Assembly (NCBI GenBank): GCA_947468785.1
Contig: CANIMS010000006.1
Location: 1-19,096, forward strand
Source: Betaproteobacteria bacterium
GTDB taxonomy: Bacteria > Pseudomonadota > Gammaproteobacteria > Burkholderiales > Burkholderiaceae
Direction of reading: 5' to 3'
Length of the DNA: 19,096 nt
In this document: positions 14,811 to 19,096 of the stretch, piece by piece
How the letters are laid out: each line of letters starts with the position of its first letter
Numbering within the stretch: position 1 is the first letter of the stretch
Made by a program: the position numbers and the translations under genes
The notes under the pieces: model-generated
Told to the model about the DNA's origin: nothing
Database searches by the model: none
What the model saw: the letters and a program-made list of their open reading frames with translations, nothing else

Positions 14811-15806
14811 ATGAAATTGTTTTTTTCTCGTATCTTGGTCTTAGACTTTGCAAAGACCGTTGTACTTGGATTGGGCTTAGTCTTAGGTAGCTCTACTTGG
14901 GCGCAAACATTTCCCACTAAGCCGATTCGTTTAGTGGTTCCATTCGCTCCTGGTGGCAGCACCGATATCATTGCGCGTGCAGTTGGAGATGCATTGGGTC
15001 GCCAATTGGGTCAAACAGTCATTGTAGAAAACAAGGCAGGTGGTGGCGGTTCAATCGGGGCCTTAGAGGTGATGCGTGCGCCAAAAGATGGCTACACCAT
15101 TGGTATGGCTACGGTATCTACTACGGCCGCTAACCCTGCAATTAATCCGAAAGTTGGCTATGACCCGATTACGGATTTCACAGCCATTACCAATATTGCA
15201 GCTACCCCAAATATTATTGCTGTGAATCCTTCATTTCCAGCAAAAGACTTTAAAACGTTCATGACCGTTATAAAAGAGAGTCCTGGTAAATATACGTATT
15301 CTAGTTCTGGGACAGGTGGCATCGGACATCTTCAAACAGAATTATTTAAAAGTTTGACTGGTGTATTTATTGTGCATATTCCTTACCGTGGAGCAGGTCC
15401 TGCATTAGCGGATACTGTGGGTGGTCAAGTTTCGATGATTTTTGATAACTTACCATCGTCTCTACCGTTTATTAGAGATGGCAAATTGGTTCCTATAGTA
15501 GTAGCTGCGCCAAAGCGTTTAGCTCAATTGCCGAATGTACCGACTTTTGCCGAGGTTGGTTTAGCCCCAGTCAATCGGATGGCGTATTACGGAATCTTGG
15601 GTCCAGCAGGTTTGCCTAAAGACGTTGTTGATAAGTACTACGCAGCAATTCAGAAAGTGGTTGCAGATCCTGCTGTAAAAAAACGGATAGAAGATACTGG
15701 CTCTATTATTAACGTCAATGGACCAGAGGCCTTCTCTAAAGAAATTAAAGCGGAGTATATGGTTTACAAAGAAGTGGTCGCAAAGCAAAAATTACAATTA
15801 GATTAA
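14811..15806 (+). CDS. Bug/TctC family periplasmic solute-binding receptor (second copy)
   Basis: A 331-residue receptor of the same family as the gene at 2006 but clearly diverged from it. The signal peptide has a hydrophobic core (about 15-27) and a TWA-Q cleavage site after residue 31. The mature protein starts with [24 protein letters not shown] and has the [12 protein letters not shown] and [10 protein letters not shown] blocks. It starts only four bases after the lipoprotein stop, with AGGA ten bases before the ATG, so it is likely read with the MCE operon. No tctAB genes are present. It may belong functionally with the downstream dehydrogenase rather than with lipid transport. The ligand is unknown. 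Confidence 0.93.
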   Translation: MKLFFSRILVLDFAKTVVLGLGLVLGSSTWAQTFPTKPIRLVVPFAPGGSTDIIARAVGDALGRQLGQTVIVENKAGGGGSIGALEVMRAPKDGYTIGMATVSTTAANPAINPKVGYDPITDFTAITNIAATPNIIAVNPSFPAKDFKTFMTVIKESPGKYTYSSSGTGGIGHLQTELFKSLTGVFIVHIPYRGAGPALADTVGGQVSMIFDNLPSSLPFIRDGKLVPIVVAAPKRLAQLPNVPTFAEVGLAPVNRMAYYGILGPAGLPKDVVDKYYAAIQKVVADPAVKKRIEDTGSIINVNGPEAFSKEIKAEYMVYKEVVAKQKLQLD

Positions 15807-15827
15807 AAATTAATCGGTGGGGGATAT

Positions 15828-16613
15828 ATGGATTTAGGTATCAAAGGTAGAGTTGCCTTAGTAATGGCTTCAAGTCGTGGTCTTGGCCAGGCAATGGCAG
15901 TATCACTGGCTAAGGAGGGTGTAAAAGTTGCCGTTACTGGTCGTAGTCCAGAAGGATTAAAGAAATCAGTTGAGCTCATAGAAGCGGCAGGTGGCGTTGC
16001 GCTAGCCTTGACTTGGGATTTATCTGACCATTCTGTAATTGACAGCATGGTTTCCAAAGTAGAGCAAGAGCTTGGCCCTATTGATATATTGATTAACAAC
16101 ACTGGTGGGCCACCTCCAACCCCAGCTGCTGGACAAGATCCTGCTTTATGGCAAAAGTCCTTTAACGATATGGTGTTGTCGTTGATTGCGATTACCGATC
16201 GGGTCTTGCCAGGCATGCGCGAACGTAAATGGGGGCGCATTATTACGAGTACGACTTCAGGCGCGATTGCCCCTATTAAAAATCTAGCTATCTCCAATAC
16301 CTTGCGCGCTGCCTTGCAGGCTTGGTCTAAGACCTTGTCCTCTGAGGTTGCAGCAGAAGGCATTACCGTCAATATCATCATGCCAGGACGTGTTGCTACT
16401 GAACGTTTGCGCCAGCTCGATGAAGCGCGTGCTAAACGTGAGTCTACGAGTTATGAAGAAGTTGTCAAAACCAGTTTGCGACAAATTCCGATGGGGCGCT
16501 ATGGAGATCCTGCTGAGTATGGCGATGCTGCCGCATTTTTAGCTAGTCAAAATGCTTCCTTTATTACTGGCACTGTCATGCGTATTGATGGTGGGCAGAC
16601 TCAAGCGGTTTGA
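15828..16613 (+). CDS. SDR family oxidoreductase, atypical, without YxxxK
   Basis: A 261-residue Rossmann-fold protein of the short-chain dehydrogenase family, resembling FabG in outline. Visible are the cofactor motif ASSRGLGQA (14-22), in which the usual TGxxxGxG has lost its first Gly, DLS at 64-66, the NNTGG motif (90-94), the strand with ITSTTSG (139-145), and IDGGQ near the C terminus (253-257). Where classical enzymes have the catalytic Tyr-x-x-x-Lys, this protein reads SNTLR, with Ser156 and Arg160. Similar SNxxR forms are a known divergent SDR group, so it is not a decayed gene, but the reaction may differ. GGTGGGGG lies four bases before the ATG. It is 21 bases after the Bug gene, and its TGA overlaps the next start as TTGA. 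Confidence 0.9.
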   Translation: MDLGIKGRVALVMASSRGLGQAMAVSLAKEGVKVAVTGRSPEGLKKSVELIEAAGGVALALTWDLSDHSVIDSMVSKVEQELGPIDILINNTGGPPPTPAAGQDPALWQKSFNDMVLSLIAITDRVLPGMRERKWGRIITSTTSGAIAPIKNLAISNTLRAALQAWSKTLSSEVAAEGITVNIIMPGRVATERLRQLDEARAKRESTSYEEVVKTSLRQIPMGRYGDPAEYGDAAAFLASQNASFITGTVMRIDGGQTQAV

Positions 16614-19093
16614 TCAAAACTCTATCTCGCCTATTTAGAGGTCTACGCCAAGAGCTGCGATCAACTGAGCTAGTTTGGTTGGTCGTAGCCTTAACATTAT
16701 CAGTTACGGCCTTATCAAGCGTTAGCTTTTTGGCTGATCGCATGCAAAGAACTTTTGCATTTGATGCCCGGCAGTTGCTCGCCTCTGATCTATTAATTGC
16801 TTCTGATCAGCCTTTGCCTGAGCGCTTTATTAATGAGGCAAAAAATAGAAATTTACGAATTGCAAATACCGTCGTTTTTCCTTCCATGGCAAGCTCAGGC
16901 GAGCATAGCAAGCTGGCCTCCTTGAAAGCGGTTAGCGAGCTATATCCTTTACGAGGTTCCTTGCAAGTTGAGCAAGCCAGTCAAACCTCATCCCTTTCTG
17001 GGCCAGTAGCAGGAAGTGTTTGGGTGGATCCGGCAATGCTTTCCAGTCTTAAGGCAAAAGTGGGTGATTCCTTAAAGTTGGGAAGTAGTCAATTTGTGAT
17101 TGGTGGAGTGTTGACTCGAGAATTAGATCGTGGCGCTGGTTTTATGAACTTTGCTCCAAGAGTCATGATGTCTTTAAATGATTTACCAGCAACGGGTTTG
17201 GTGGGTCTGGGTAGCAGAGTTACTTACCGGCTATTGCTGGCCGGTGCTGATTCTGATGTGCAGGCATATGAGCAGTGGGCTATTACTGAGATTGACGCAC
17301 AAGGCTTACGAGGTATCAGGGTAGAGACCTTAGAGAACGCTCAGCCGATGATGCGCAAAACCTTAGAACGTGCAGAACGTTTTCTATCTCTCATTGCTTT
17401 GCTCACAGCCATGGTTTCAGCGGTTGCAATTGCTTTATCTGCGCGACGTTATGTACTTAAACAGGCCGATGCTTGTGCCGTTCTGAAATGTCTTGGCGCT
17501 AGTTCCTCTAGTATTTTCAAAAAACAAGTGCTCACATTAATACGTTTAGGACTCATTGCCGCGGTCCTAGGGTCTACTCTGGGATTCTTAGTGCAACAGA
17601 TTCTGCTACTGGCGCTGGGCAATTTATTGATGGGTAACATCCATTCGGTCTCATTATGGCCGGTTGTATGGAGTATTGCGCTATCTTGGTTCTTGTTAAT
17701 CGGTTTTGCGTTACCACCTCTTTTAGGTTTGGTGAGAGTATCTCCAGTTCGCTTAATCAGAAAAGACTATGCAGGTTTACCAACAGCTGCCATTTGGATT
17801 GCACTGCTTGGCCTTGGGGCATGTCTGGCCTTGATTGGTATTGCCGCACGGGATTGGAAATTGGCTCTCTGGACCGCTATAAGTTTTGGCGCTGCTGTAG
17901 CACTCTTTTCGCTAGTATCTTGGTTAGTTCTTTGGCTACTATCACGAGTGCGAACACAAAATTTTGTGTTGCGTTTCGTCTTGATTGCTCAAGGAAGAAG
18001 TGTGACTTATGCAATCCTACAAATTACTGCATTAGGTATAGCAATCATGGCGCTACTCATGATCTTGTTATTGCGACAAGATTTACTCAGTGCTTGGCAA
18101 GGGAATGTTCCTGTCAATGCACCTAACCGTTTCATGATTAATGTTCAAGAAAACCAAAAGCAGGGTATTGACCAGTTATTAATTGAGGCTGGTGTTGGCA
18201 AGCCCGATTTTTATCCAATGGTGCGCGGACGTTTAGTGGATATTAATCAGCAAGCCATTACACCAAATGCCTATCAGGAGGAGAATGCACGTCGCCTAGT
18301 AGATCGTGAGTTCAACTTATCCTATACCAATGAGCTACCCAGCGGTAATCGAATACTTTCTGGAAAATGGATCGAGGGTGATGCACCCCAAATATCGATC
18401 GAGACGGGTATAGCTAAAACCTTAAAGTTAAAACTGGGAGATCAACTCACATTTGAAGTAGCTGGAGAAAAGGTAACTGCCCCAATCACTTCCCTACGAA
18501 AATTAGATTGGGGCTCGATGCGGGTCAACTTTTTCGTGATCATGCCGCCAAGTCTCTTAAATCAGTTACCCCAGTCTTGGATTACTTCTTATTACCAAGA
18601 TCCGCATCGTGGCGATTTGGATTTTCGTATCAGTCAAGCCTACCCGAATCTGACTGTAGTAGATGTCACAGCATCTATTCAGCAAATTCAAGATGTGCTG
18701 AACAAGCTAACGGCAGCCTTGAGTTTATTGTTTGCCTTTACGGTCATTGCGGCAGTCTTGGTATTAATTGCTGCTATCTCGGCGACCCAAGATGAACGTT
18801 TTAGAAATGCAGCTTTATTAAAGGCGCTTGGTGCTTCACGCAAAGTGTTGGCGCGTATTGCAACTGCTGAATTATTGCTGATCGGGACAATAGCGGGTTC
18901 TCTGGCAGGTATAGCCGCTGGAGTGGCTGCTTGGGCCTTAGGCCGTTATGTGCTTGAAATTGAATTTCAGGCATTTTTGCAGGCGATCATGATGGGAATT
19001 GTTTTTGGAATTACTTCTTGCTTGCTAGCGGGCTTTCGCTTTCAGAGAAGAATACAAAATACTACTGCGGTGGAATGTCTTCGGGCGATTTGA
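16610..19093 (+). CDS. YbbP/FtsX-like ABC transporter permease
   Basis: An 827-residue inner-membrane protein with two FtsX-type cores. By eye the membrane helices are about 20-42, 258-278, 310-337, 347-372, 393-412, 418-444, 465-488, 702-724, 753-778 and 790-808, ten in all. Large periplasmic domains lie at about 43-255 and 490-700. The cores share a repeated motif after their first helix, LKCLGASSSSIF (292-303) and LKALGASRKVLA (737-748), as expected for an internal duplication. The layout matches YbbP of the YbbA-YbbP lipoprotein/macrolide-exporter-like group. No cognate ATPase is in the window. The start is taken as TTG overlapping the SDR stop (TTGA), because the next Met (45) would lose the first helix. 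The gene is complete; it ends three bases before the window end. Confidence 0.85.
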   Translation: MIKTLSRLFRGLRQELRSTELVWLVVALTLSVTALSSVSFLADRMQRTFAFDARQLLASDLLIASDQPLPERFINEAKNRNLRIANTVVFPSMASSGEHSKLASLKAVSELYPLRGSLQVEQASQTSSLSGPVAGSVWVDPAMLSSLKAKVGDSLKLGSSQFVIGGVLTRELDRGAGFMNFAPRVMMSLNDLPATGLVGLGSRVTYRLLLAGADSDVQAYEQWAITEIDAQGLRGIRVETLENAQPMMRKTLERAERFLSLIALLTAMVSAVAIALSARRYVLKQADACAVLKCLGASSSSIFKKQVLTLIRLGLIAAVLGSTLGFLVQQILLLALGNLLMGNIHSVSLWPVVWSIALSWFLLIGFALPPLLGLVRVSPVRLIRKDYAGLPTAAIWIALLGLGACLALIGIAARDWKLALWTAISFGAAVALFSLVSWLVLWLLSRVRTQNFVLRFVLIAQGRSVTYAILQITALGIAIMALLMILLLRQDLLSAWQGNVPVNAPNRFMINVQENQKQGIDQLLIEAGVGKPDFYPMVRGRLVDINQQAITPNAYQEENARRLVDREFNLSYTNELPSGNRILSGKWIEGDAPQISIETGIAKTLKLKLGDQLTFEVAGEKVTAPITSLRKLDWGSMRVNFFVIMPPSLLNQLPQSWITSYYQDPHRGDLDFRISQAYPNLTVVDVTASIQQIQDVLNKLTAALSLLFAFTVIAAVLVLIAAISATQDERFRNAALLKALGASRKVLARIATAELLLIGTIAGSLAGIAAGVAAWALGRYVLEIEFQAFLQAIMMGIVFGITSCLLAGFRFQRRIQNTTAVECLRAI

Positions 19094-19096
19094 CCA

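Noticed and set aside
2006..15806. The two Bug receptor genes as a recent duplication or repeat
   Set aside because: They share family blocks but differ throughout, including in signal peptides and motifs. They are old paralogs and not a DNA repeat.
15803..16381. Minus-strand open frame of 192 residues opposite the SDR gene
   Set aside because: It is a shadow of a gene with clear SDR motifs. The translation shows no recognisable family and no ribosome binding site of its own.
1..19096. Mobile elements, CRISPR array, prophage or integron
   Set aside because: No transposase, integrase, direct repeats with regular spacing or phage genes were seen. The tRNA-Arg has no integrase or attachment-site duplicate next to it.

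Overview
The window looks like chromosome of a betaproteobacterium of the Burkholderiaceae, most likely Polynucleobacter or a close relative. This is inferred from the gene order yicC-gmk-rpoZ-spoT, two Bug-type (TctC) solute receptors, a STAS-MlaE fusion, tight spacing and moderate GC. No database search was possible. Every stretch is accounted for: the longest gap without a gene is under 100 bases, and I see no insertion sequence, prophage, CRISPR array or integron.

Region 1 (1-3803) is accessory metabolism. It holds the C-terminal half of a FixL/TodS-like histidine kinase, a class III CoA-transferase on the minus strand, and, divergent from it, a Bug receptor followed by a crotonase-fold protein. 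The three enzymes suggest capture of a carboxylate, transfer of CoA to it, and a crotonase-type step. The substrate is unknown, and the crotonase lacks both hydratase glutamates. A 6-bp inverted repeat lies over a candidate promoter in the divergent gap.

Region 2 (3805-11217) is housekeeping. The minus-strand operon rph-rdgB-hemW (RNase PH, ITP/XTP pyrophosphatase, heme chaperone) is divergent from yicC-gmk-rpoZ-spoT (endoribonuclease, guanylate kinase, RNA polymerase omega, ppGpp synthetase/hydrolase). greB (minus) converges on spoT and is divergent from a tRNA-Arg(ACG), which ends in a strong intrinsic terminator.

Region 3 (11306-19093) is a run of seven plus-strand genes. The first four, overlapping stop-to-start, form an MCE lipid-transport system: STAS-MlaE permease, MlaF ATPase, MlaD-like MCE protein and a PqiC/YmbA-type lipoprotein. 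There is no mlaC shuttle and no separate mlaB. A second Bug receptor, an atypical short-chain dehydrogenase without the YxxxK pair, and a large YbbP/FtsX-like permease follow.

The most notable non-coding signal is that four genes without a Shine-Dalgarno sequence (yicC, gmk, greB, mlaE) each have a 5-of-6 match to TATAAT exactly six bases before the ATG. That predicts leaderless mRNAs starting on the A of the start codon. A second is that the spoT ribosome binding site can pair with either of two flanking complementary segments. No complete new system is claimed. The MCE/lipoprotein operon with an embedded Bug receptor is the most system-like candidate.
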